Of a stretch of DNA of 64,000 bases, positions 55,928 to 64,000 are shown piece after piece. This DNA comes from Armigeres subalbatus (taxonomy: Eukaryota; Arthropoda; Insecta; Diptera; Culicidae), in assembly GCF_024139115.2 (NCBI RefSeq), contig NC_085140.1:28507806-28571805 (forward strand). Reading direction: 5' to 3'. Positions within the stretch are counted from its first letter, which is position 1, and the number at the start of each line of letters is the position of its first letter. The position numbers and the translations under genes are program-made. The notes under the pieces were generated by a model. That model saw only the letters and a list, made by a program, of their open reading frames with translations, made no database searches and was not told the DNA's origin.

Positions 55928-57219
55928 AGGTACACTGGGGGAAGTGGAAAAGGAAAAATCGATAGTGCATGTTTGAATTAGTGTAAAAGCAGTTTAAATG
56001 ATCTAAATGCGTTCAATCAAAATGGGCTTTCAGAAACAGTCAATTTTGCATCAACTGTGTGGAAATTCATACCATTTTGGTAGCTTGAAATTTATGGAAA
56101 TAGATTTTAAAATTAGGAATTGTTTTTCCACTTTCCCTAGTGGGATGGGGTAAGTGGAAAACCCATGTTACCTTGACCTTCACTAGTGATGAGTAGTTAC
56201 ATATAACTAAAATCAATACGATAATTGCTCTGAGTATCTTTTCTGGAATAATTTCATTACTTTAACGGAATAGATCCTCAAGGAATTCTCGTAATAGCTA
56301 GGGGAGGGCTGGTTTTGCCTTTTCGAACACTAAGTGTACGTAAAATCTATATGTTCGCCCCAAAGATGAACTTTTTAAAGGAAAAATGGGACTTAAAGGG
56401 TTATAGACTAATCAACTTGGTTTAACGAATTGAGATGATGTCTGTATGTGCGTATTTGTTTGTATATGTGTGCGCAAAGCACGTAGAAAATTATCAGTTA
56501 TTCTTAAGCACTTGTCCTTAACCAATTTGTTCGCAAAAAAATGCATTCAACGGCGAAACTTGTTATGAATAAAAATTAATGTGAATTATAGAATATATTT
56601 ACCTATCAGTGCTATTTTTAACTTTCTTATACATTTTTTTCATATGTAAAACATTTGAAAGGCATCAATACCGATAGGTGGATTTATCAGGCTTTTTCTC
56701 ATTTATATTAGTCCAATTACCACTGAAATCACAATGATAACAAAGAAGAAACATATTATGATTCACAGCTATCGAAATAAACCCTGGAGGGAAGAAAAAA
56801 ATTCCGTAATTAGAACATTATCCACTTCCCCCGCAGTATTTGATACCTGGGGTAAGTGTAAAATCTTTTAATTATTTGCTTTCTTGGTACAAACCACTAC
56901 CAATTGAATGGGATTAGTTTAATTGTATTATAAGGGTCACCTGTGATATAAATTCACTGGAAAAGGGGACAATTGGTGCAAATAAGAATTGATTTTATGA
57001 ATGCAAAAATCAACTTTTCGCGAAACCTAAAATTACAGTTCAAGCGTTAACCGTGTTAGTGTATGTATTATACAAATTTCAACATAGTATTAGTGTGAGC
57101 ATCAAACTTTATTCTTGCATAATGTTATGATGTGGTAAAAACTGTAAAGTATGTACAATTCCAATTTTTTTAGTCGATTTTTACACTTACCCCCATTTTC
57201 CACTTCCCCCTGTGTACCT
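55928..57219. mobile_element. TIR element AGGTACACTGGGGGAAGT, copy 2
   Basis: A direct repeat of copy 1, about 1.29 kb, with the ends AGGTACACTGGGGGAAGT and ACTTCCCCCTGTGTACCT and TA flanks. It is intact in structure and lacks the twin SINE, so it serves as the empty-site reference. No coding frame. A Tc1/mariner-like origin is inferred from the TA flanks; a TTAA (piggyBac-like) reading is possible. Confidence 0.82.
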
Positions 57220-57221
57220 TA

Positions 57222-57510
57222 TCTGAAATCTGAATACGTTTTAAATGGGGTAAAGCAATCTATCACAAAGAACTGAACCCGATTTCCATCTGCGAGGCAC
57301 TTTCTACGGTAAACATCAATATAAACTATGCAAATTATGTTTTTTTTCTGCACATAGTAAGCACACTCAGTGAAAGACTTCATGAATGAGTTGGTGGAGT
57401 TGTCGTCTGGCTATGTCATTCTATGTTTTTAATAATCGTCTGTCGTGCAATGTTTGTCAAAATTCGGATCGAAGTTGCTTCATGAAGCTTAATATTTTAA
57501 GCTCTTAGAC
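57222..57510. other. no gene recognised
   Basis: Short spacer between the TIR element and the Jockey copy; the exact start of the LINE is not visible. Confidence 0.4.
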
Positions 57511-57745
57511 CGCATCGTGCTTTCGTGCTGCGCGGTTCTTTTCTCTCTTTGCTGAAAGAAGTTTGCAATACTACCCGAAGCTATTTTAATTTCAACAGTT
57601 CTTCTCAGCGCTATTTGTACCTACTGCACTCGTTACGATCTTTGCTTGGACCCATGCCTTCGTTTTACGTTGGACCCGGTAATCCTGCAGATACACCGTT
57701 CTGGGAAAAAAAAACTCATAGAAGGTCACGTCTCCACGCTCAGCA

Positions 57746-58722
57746 ATGAGCATTAATAAACACAAGAGGAAGGGGGAGTCTCTGAATTCTCCACTTCCTT
57801 CAAAGAAACAAGGTTTCAAGACCGTCCTGCCTAAGCGCGGAAAAAATAGAAGGAAGCTGGAGAATTCAGATATTCCTTCTAACTCTAATATCGGAAATAA
57901 TTCTTCTCCAATCGAACTGAGCAATCAGTTCGATCTGATTAATGATGAAATTGAGCAAATCGAATATACCTCTAGCCCAGGTGATTCGATTCATGCGAAA
58001 AAGCAAAGGATTCCGCCAATTGTGGTATCTGTTGCCGAGTTTTCTGGCTTCCGGAATGAGATTTTGAGTAACCTTCAGGGGATCAAGGTTTCATTTCAGA
58101 TTGCTAGGAAGGGCGACTACCGCGTTTTGCAGGGATCCTTTGACGATCGCAAACGGATGTTAAATGATTTGTGGTGGAGCCTCTCATGCCAAGGACGCCT
58201 GTCCTGTGAGAGAAAATTCCAATAAATTTAAATGTGCCAATTGTGGGGGCAATCATAAATCCAATTTCTGAGAATGCTCTTCACGCAAAAAGTTTTGAAT
58301 TCCCGTGCAAAATTTATGACGGGAAATTCCAATCGGATCCCAGATTCGACGGGTAGAAATTTTACAAACACTCAAAATTCGAAACCAGTTACCGGTCGAG
58401 CGATTCATACCCAGCACAATCCACGAACAAATTTTGCTGCTCCTCAACAGGTAGCAAGCACTTAAATTCCAATTTTTCGAATGCACGAAATTCAAAAATG
58501 ATGTTCGAAAATGTGGTTTATACCCATGTCCCAACGGAAAATAACGGTCATGCTGACGATTCAGGTAGCATGTCTGCTTCCGATTTTGATTTTTTAACTG
58601 AACAATTGCATCTCATGATTGATGCAAGGTTCGAAGCAAATACCATACCTGAAGCTGTTCAGGTTGGTATAAAGTACACACAAAAAAAAGTTATCGGACT
58701 CCGTTTTAATGGATCCAAATAA
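57746..58722 (+). pseudogene. Jockey ORF1, Gag-like protein
   Basis: Starts at the ATG 57746 (MSINKHKRKGESLNSPLPS). The N-terminal part is basic and Ser/Asn-rich and open to 58225. After a break it has zinc-knuckle remnants HAKDACPVRE and FKCANCGGNHKSNF (58190-58270), then an Asn/Thr-rich part. A third frame, 58498-58722, ends GLRFNGSK. A stop in the second knuckle region and two frame changes inactivate it. There also seems to be an internal deletion, as the knuckle region follows very soon after residue 150. Confidence 0.8.
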
Positions 58723-58733
58723 TTGTGTGAAAG

Positions 58734-60436
58734 TTCTTAATTGGAATGCCCGCTCTCTTCTTCTTCTTCTTATTGGCACTACATCCCCACACTGGGATAG
58801 AGCCGCCTCGCAGCTTAGTGTTCATTAAACACTTCCACAGTTATTAACTGCGAGGTTTCTAAGCCAGGTTATCATTTTTGCATTCGTATATCATGAGGCT
58901 AGCACGATGATACTTTTATGCCCAGGGAAGTCATGACAATTTCCAATCCGAAAACTGCCTTAACCGGCACCGGGAATCGAACCCAGCCATCCTCAGCATG
59001 GTCTTGCTTTGTAGCCGCGCGTCCTACCGCACGGCTAAGGAGGACCCCGCTAAGGATGCCCGCTCTCTTAAGGGTAAGGAAGATGAATTATTCAACGTCT
59101 TGACAGCGCCTGTGATGGGGTCGCCATTGTCATTAATAGACGTATCAAACATAAATTATTTTCTTCGTTCGAAACCAAAGTTTTTGAAACCTTGGGAGTT
59201 TCTGTTGAAACAAATTTTGGACAATTTTCCTTCATTGCAACCTACTTGCCTTTTCAATGCAATGGGCAGCAAAAGAATTTGTTGAAAGCTGATCTTCAAA
59301 TTCTGACTCGCAACAAATCAAAATTCTTCGTAATTGGTGACTTCAATGCCAAACACCGTTCATAGAATAATGCTCAAAGCAATTCCAATGGTAAAGTTTT
59401 ATTTGAAGATTGTTCTGCGGAATATTATACTATTCAATATCCCAGCGGACCAACTTGTTTTTCATCCAGTCGAAATCCTTCTACAATTGATTTAGTTTTA
59501 ACGGATTCAAGTCAGCTGTGTGGCCAATTGATAACTCATGCTAACTTTGACTATGATCACCTTCCTGTGACGTTTGAAATCTCACCAGAAGCCATTTATA
59601 ATCCAATCAGCTCTACTTTTAATTATCATAGGGCTAATTGGGATTTATATAAAACGTATATCGATAGGAATTTTGATGTTGATATTCCTCTCGATACCAA
59701 AAGTGATATTGATAATGCTCTCGTATCTTTGACAAATTTAATTGTCGAAGCCAGAGGCATTGCAATTCCTAAATGTGAAATTAAACTCCATTATTATTGA
59801 CGATGATCTTCAGCTACTGATCCGTCTTAAAAATGTGAGGCGAAGGCAATACCAAAGAACTCTCGATCCCGCGTTGAAAATTATTTGGCGCGATTTGCAA
59901 AATGAAATTAAAAAACATTTCGCTATTCTGAGAAATACCAACTTTGAGAATAATGTCTCGAAGTTGGATCCCAGTTCGAAACCCTTTTGGAAATTAACGA
60001 AAATTCTTTTAAAAAAAACCTCAAAAGCCAATTCCAGCGCTTAAAGAGGGAAATAAAATTTTATTAACAAATGGCGAAAAAACTCAAAAACTTGCTCAGC
60101 AGTTCGAGAGTGCCCATAATTTTAGTCTAGGTCTCACTAGTCCAATTGAGGATCAGGTTACACGAAGCTTCGAAGACATTCTCAACCAAGATAATATTTT
60201 TGACGCTTCGTTGGGAACTAATTTGGATGAAGTGAGATCTATTTCTAGAAAATTTAAAAACATGAAAGCCCCGGGTGATGATGGTATTTTCTACATACTT
60301 ATCAAAAAACTTCCTGAGAGCTCTTTTTCCTTTTTGGTTAATTTATTTAACAAATGTTTTCAATTGCCATACTTCCCAGATAAATGGAAAAATGCCAAAG
60401 TTGTTCCAATTTTGAAGCCGGACAAAAATCAAAAAA
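58734..60436 (+). pseudogene. Jockey ORF2, endonuclease and start of reverse transcriptase
   Basis: ORF2 begins near 58709 and is cut by the SINE after LNWNARS. After it come SLKGKEDELFN, a deletion, and the endonuclease parts FVIGDFNAKH near 59330, STIDLVLTDS near 59490 and DHLPVTFEI near 59560. VRRRQYQRTLDPALK follows. The reverse transcriptase start KAPGDDGIFYILIKKLPES is seen to about 60436. Stops (one right after FNAKHRS) and shifts are frequent. Confidence 0.82.
58760..59055 (-). mobile_element. tRNA-derived SINE, complete, 14-bp target duplication
   Basis: 296 bp. On the minus strand the head GGTCCTCCTTAGCCGTGCGG leads to the B box GGTTCGATTCCCGG (about 58972-58985). The body continues TTTCGGATTGGAAATTGTC, CCCTGGGCATAAAAG and the tail ends in AAG repeats (CTT run at 58760-58772 on the + strand). 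The duplication ATGCCCGCTCTCTT lies at 58746-58759 and 59056-59069, and copy 1 of the LINE has this site once. The body is shared with 33936-34085. Confidence 0.9.
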
Positions 60437-60719
60437 ATTTGATCTCATTTTGCTGTTGATTTCTAAATTGTATGATCTAACATCAAACGGTGTACTTACC
60501 AACCAAACCAATATCAAAATTAGTTTTCGATTTGCTCTCATCGACAGCAGGAATAGTTTTCGCTTTGATGTCACAGTAAGATTTTTCTGCTGTAGATTTT
60601 GATCTTTTACCCGTTAAAACGACCAAAAGGATATCAACCTGAGTTATCAAAATTAGGCGATTTCACAACAACAAAATTAGTTATCGATTTGCTCTCAAGC
60701 GTTGATCGGGTTGATTCCC
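60437..60719. other. chimeric junction, no gene
   Basis: A/T-rich DNA with two imperfect copies of an AAAATTAGTTATCGATTTGC-like segment (about 60515 and 60675) and a GGTCGGTCGGTCGGTCGG microsatellite at about 60750. Possibly the leader of the next element. Confidence 0.4.
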
Positions 60720-60831
60720 TTTCTATGATATCTACGGAACCAAAACCGTCGGTCGGTCGGTCGGTCGGGAACGTAATAAAAAAATCGTTCTTAAATCCAC
60801 TGACTGAGAAAGCTGAGTCCGAGTATTTGAC

Positions 60832-61545
60832 TTGCCGGTGGAGTTGCCCGATAACGAGCTGAAACAGTGTCTTCTGGAGTATGGGAAAGTGGATCGTGTG
60901 ATTTGGGAAAAATTCCCGCCAAACTTAGGTCTGGATCACATGTACACCGGCGTGAGAGGCGTGTACATCGATGTGGAAAAGGAGATTCCAGCATCGCTAT
61001 CGGTATCAAATTGGAAGGGAAAGGTGTTTTACAAATATTTGCGAAACAAATGCTTTTTGCGTCGAGCGGAAGGTCATCGGAAGGATGCGTGTCCACAAAG
61101 GAAAGCTGGAAAGAAGGATTCGAACATGCAAGAAGAACAACGGAACACATACTCCGGTGTCGTAATTGGATTCGGAGCAGCAACGAAAGCAACGAAGAAT
61201 GACGTAGTTGAAGTCGCCGAAGAAGATATGTTTGTACTGGACACCGATTCAACTGAACGATCGGGGACGTTTGAAATTCCCAATTCGATGATGGAACGTG
61301 AGAAACTGGCCGAAACAATTGAATTTAAAAACAATACAGATCGAATCTGGTTTGTGAAGAAGGGGGTGACAGACTATACGAATTGCTATAGAAAAATGAG
61401 AGAGGAAGAGGGGAAGAAGCAGCAAGCGCAGTCGACGGGTCAGCGACGGGACCGTTTAGTTACGGTAGGATCGATAGATCGATCTCCACCGAAGAAGACC
61501 TCCCACAGAAATGCGCCTGATACTTCTTCCGAACAATTTATTTAA
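60832..61545 (+). CDS. Gag-like ORF1 protein with degenerate CCHC knuckle
   Basis: A 237-codon frame starting at a non-canonical codon in a continuing reading frame; sequence before it (SEYLTCR on another frame) suggests a broken N-terminus. It has GVRGVYIDVEKEIPASLSV, WKGKVFYKYLRNKC and FLRRAEGHRKDACPQRK, a CCHC knuckle in which the second Cys reads Arg. An acidic middle and a basic, Gln/Lys-rich C-terminus follow. The layout resembles ORF1 of Tx1/L1-like or I-like LINEs, in which this domain binds RNA. The frame is open to the stop at 61545. It is probably not functional, because of the missing Cys and absent start. Confidence 0.6.
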   Translation: MPVELPDNELKQCLLEYGKVDRVIWEKFPPNLGLDHMYTGVRGVYIDVEKEIPASLSVSNWKGKVFYKYLRNKCFLRRAEGHRKDACPQRKAGKKDSNMQEEQRNTYSGVVIGFGAATKATKNDVVEVAEEDMFVLDTDSTERSGTFEIPNSMMEREKLAETIEFKNNTDRIWFVKKGVTDYTNCYRKMREEEGKKQQAQSTGQRRDRLVTVGSIDRSPPKKTSHRNAPDTSSEQFI

Positions 61546-61563
61546 ATTGTTTGTAATGTTTTC

Positions 61564-61597
61564 GGCTCCGTAGAGTTTTCTATTAAACAATTGAGCC
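61564..61597 (+). promoter_or_regulatory. 3' stem-loop of the ORF1-only retroposon
   Basis: GGCTC (61564-61568) pairs with GAGCC (61593-61597), followed by AAATAAACGAAA. The same stem and following motif occur at the end of the I-group LINE (1438-1467, minus strand). Confidence 0.5.
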
Positions 61598-61655
61598 TAA
61601 TAAATAAACGAAATGGTAAGAAAAAAATCCAAAATTTGAATAAGTTTAATTTTAG

Positions 61656-61762
61656 TTTTTACTTTTCACTTCTCACTTTTCCCTTTCTACATTTCTCTTT
61701 TCATTTCTCACTGCTCATTTAACATATTTTACTTCTCATTTCTCACTCCTCAATTCACTTCA
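61656..61762. repeat. TTCTCACTTTTCACT satellite, short array
   Basis: Complement of the GAGAAGTGAAAA repeat at 14390-15200. It lies directly after the retroposon end. Confidence 0.8.
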
Positions 61763-61885
61763 GGGGCCATCCAGAAACCACGTGGTCATATTTTTGAAGA
61801 TTTTCAACTCCCCTCCCCCCATGTGGCTTATCGTGGTCATTTGGCAGACCCCCCCCCTCCCCCCCCTATGACCACGTGGTTTTTT
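61763..61885. repeat. inverted repeat AACCACGTGGTCATA
   Basis: AAACCACGTGGTCATA at about 61776-61791 and TATGACCACGTGGTTT at about 61867-61882 form inverted ends around a C-rich loop with GTGGTCATTTGG. Similar CACGTGG blocks are common in mosquito DNA and may be ends of a TIR element. Confidence 0.55.
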
Positions 61886-63835
61886 TTTCAAGTACAAAAA
61901 TTAAAAAAAAAAACCTTATGTAACTAAAACATATGGTTAATCCGATCAATTTTGAAGATGGACAATTTCAATTGATTCAAAACCAAACTAAACCCATCAT
62001 GGAAATTATAAATTTTCATGAAGTCGGAAATTTTGATGATTTTATTATGTTGTAATGTGTATCAGGTATTAGGATATCTAGAACTCGCACACCTTCAATG
62101 CATCAGGAGGATACAAAAAAATGTGGACTCGCGAATATCTTATAAAAATTTCGAGAAAAATGTATAATGGTTTAGAAATTTTCTAAAATATCCCTACATT
62201 TTTAATTTTTTTTAAATTTTTTCATTAGTGTTTTTTTTAAATAACTATAAAGTTCATCATTGAATATCCCTATAGATTCCTTAGAGTATTTGGGACCTTC
62301 CATAGCTCTGGAGATACTGGAAATTCTTAAGATATTATCCTCAGCGAAGCATCTGAACTGAACTCCTACAACGAAAAGTTTATCAGAGAATCACAAAGTT
62401 AATATGTAATCTTAGAGATGCAAATAAAACCTCCTACTGTTGTTTCTTTTTAGTAGTATTCCTGTAGAAATTTCAGTATTGTTTTTAGAATCATCAATAT
62501 TAGAAATAAATAATTATAAAATATTTTTATTTAATTGTTAATTGCTAATATTGATTTATTCATGAAAATTTTGTATTTCTTCGTTGAACATTTTGATTTC
62601 TTTCTGGAAAATTCTTATTTCATTATTTCAATTTTTGCTTTTACAAATGCTAATTTATTATTGTTGTGTGTATTATTGTTCTTTATTGGCAATTTCCTAT
62701 TTTATTATGGAAAATTTCTATTTTTTTTCTCTACTAAAGAGATTTTCAATCCAGAGCTGGCTCTCTCAAAATTTCTAATTCTTCATTGAAATTTTATTTT
62801 TATATCGACTCGTGGAAGCCAATGATGCCATACTAAAAATATTTTCTCGGTCACTCTGATGGTTCTTTCGAATAATTTCCCAAGGAACTTCTATTCCACA
62901 TCTCGAATATGCTTCAGTCAATGGTTCTTTCATAAGCGACTCATAGAGGAATGAATGTATTATAGACCAATTATTATTTTGGAGTTCGGATCATTCGATT
63001 CATCTAATTAACCAACTTATGAATGATAATTTCGGGTACCTTGTCTCTTGGATCTCATGTTAATGGAAATTAGGATCATATGCTTATTTCATCGGATTGG
63101 GTATATACCGATGATGAGAACATTGCAAATGTCTTGATTGATCTGGTAGATTCGTGGGCTGAACTTGAGAGCATTTTGAAGTACCTTGAGCATCTCGTAT
63201 TCTTGAATATTAATCACTGACTTAACGTTCAGGATGGTCCATCTTATATGACCACCCATCTGTTCAGAATGATTCAAACATTTAAACTTTATTTACATGC
63301 TCTTAGAATCGAAATCTTCCCAAGGTTTCGAATATCTGATATCATGGTCAGTCAAATTTGAGCTCCCTTATTTTTTCTGTAAATCCAATATCTAGATGAA
63401 CAATTTTACTGAAGAAAATGGTGGCCTAGCTCTCTTTTGTGATTTTATAGACAATCTAAAATGCTGGGCATATATGACCTATCATTCCTGAAAGGGTTGA
63501 TATTTGTTTTGGAATTCAATTTCAATCGTAATTATAACACTATTTTTTAACCTAGATTGTTTTATGAATGGGAGTGTTTTTTTTCTGGAAAACTGCCACT
63601 TTTTTTTCATATCGCAGCATTTTCTATATATCATATGCAAGCTTCTCTATGTCATAACTTTTTTCATGCGCACTACTAGAATTTTGTTCATTTAGAACAT
63701 TGAGGTGCTTGATTAATTTTTTCGATCATTAATTATTCAATATCATAAAAACTAGGCTTCTTAAGCCTGAATTGTTGCCTACATTTATTGCATGGATTAA
63801 TTTTAAATTCCAAGATCTTCTTAATTTTCAAGAAT
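61886..63835. other. AT-rich DNA, no gene recognised
   Basis: About 2 kb, strongly AT-rich. The Phe/Leu-rich frames at 62535-62789 and 63504-63695 come from T-rich low-complexity sequence (TTTCTGGAAAATTCTTATTTC words). Nothing supported. Confidence 0.5.
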
Positions 63836-64000
63836 AATTATTCTAGAGTTGCAAGGGAAACCCTTCGGAATATTGATAAGAAATTCTTCGGAGTCTCCCC
63901 GGGAAATCTTTAGAATTTCGACGACATTCTTTCCGAAATTCTGTGGAAGAGTTCCGAAAAATGTTCGGTAGAAGTTTTGAAGAACTAGAAGAATCCGTAG
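63836..64000. repeat. degenerate GGAATTCTTCGG short repeats
   Basis: TTCGGAATATTG, GAAATTCTTCGG and GAAATTCTGTGG words, the same style as 49371-50530; runs off the window edge. Confidence 0.5.

Larger units (their letters stand above)
57511..60436 (+). mobile_element. Jockey-clade LINE, copy 2, 3'-truncated, with SINE insertion
   Basis: The same family as 9319-12951, here with the 5' end: a short leader, ORF1 from 57746, then ORF2. The endonuclease has a deletion joining GAATTATTCAAC to GTCTTGACAGCG (near 59097). A SINE occupies 58760-59055. Similarity ends inside the reverse transcriptase at about 60436, so the catalytic part is missing. There is no poly-A tail at this break, which suggests later deletion or rearrangement, not normal 5' truncation. 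Confidence 0.85.
60720..61630 (+). mobile_element. ORF1-only retroposon with LINE-type 3' end
   Basis: A short element with one Gag-like ORF (60832-61545), a short 3' UTR containing a GGCTC/GAGCC stem-loop (61564-61597), the motif AATAAATAAACGAAA and an A-rich end. No reverse transcriptase is present. The last 60 bases resemble the 3' end of the I-group LINE at 1406-1470. The left edge is uncertain; no target duplication was found. Confidence 0.55.

Noticed and set aside
60791..61318. 175-codon minus-strand frame
   Set aside because: Antisense to the Gag-like ORF1 at 60832-61545.
62535..62789. Small hydrophobic membrane protein
   Set aside because: T-rich low-complexity DNA gives Phe/Leu-rich frames; no coding support.

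Overview
The window is eukaryotic and reads as mosquito DNA, most likely Aedes. It is AT-rich and gene-poor and is built almost entirely from nested transposable elements. The mosquito call rests on the element mix: I-group, LOA, Jockey and RTE non-LTR retrotransposons, an env-bearing Ty3/gypsy errantivirus, a Penelope-like element, several tRNA-headed SINEs, many TIR/foldback MITEs, and degenerate satellites built on GGCCGAAATGG and GAGAAGTGA words. No prokaryotic operon, CRISPR array or toxin gene is present. The only plausible host coding sequence is one 122-bp exon (33344-33465) with a good acceptor and donor, so much of the window is probably intron or intergenic DNA of a host gene on the + strand.

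Layout. 1-1226: left-truncated gypsy gag/protease (-). 1406-7499: a whole-length I-group LINE (-) with a perfect 15-bp target-site duplication and many frameshifts. 7632-8130: minisatellite. 9319-12951: a Jockey LINE (+) split by a 700-bp foldback MITE with an 8-bp TSD. 12952-18150: simple-sequence satellite and a SINE inside a roughly 5-kb imperfect inverted repeat. 20555-23560: LOA-type LINE (-). 23605-28001: five MITE/hAT-type elements, some inside a GGCCGAA satellite. 29130-32106: a possible TIR element and a retroposon tail. 32830-33770: probable host DNA with the candidate exon. 33774-39420: SINEs, a LINE fragment, and a Penelope-like element with 127-bp terminal inverted repeats sitting inside a SINE. 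40213-49370: an RTE LINE split by a complete errantivirus (42155-48829; two 250-bp LTRs, TTGA duplication, gag, pol, env), whose pol is itself split by a MITE. 50531-53336: no recognised element. 53339-57219: two copies of one 1.3-kb TIR element, the first carrying a palindromic twin SINE. 57511-60436: a second copy of the same Jockey LINE, with a SINE insertion. 60720-61630: an ORF1-only retroposon. 61656-64000: satellite and AT-rich DNA.

The genes do not form a pathway; each belongs to its own element. The nesting gives a relative chronology: the RTE is older than the errantivirus, which is older than its internal MITE; the SINE is older than the Penelope element; the TIR element is older than the twin SINE. 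I found no convincing new multi-gene system. The most interesting structures are the env-bearing errantivirus in its three-layer nest, the retroposed inverted twin SINE, the 700-bp near-perfect hairpin in Jockey, and an ORF1-only retroposon whose 3' stem-loop matches that of the I-group LINE. All calls are from reading the sequence; no database search was possible.
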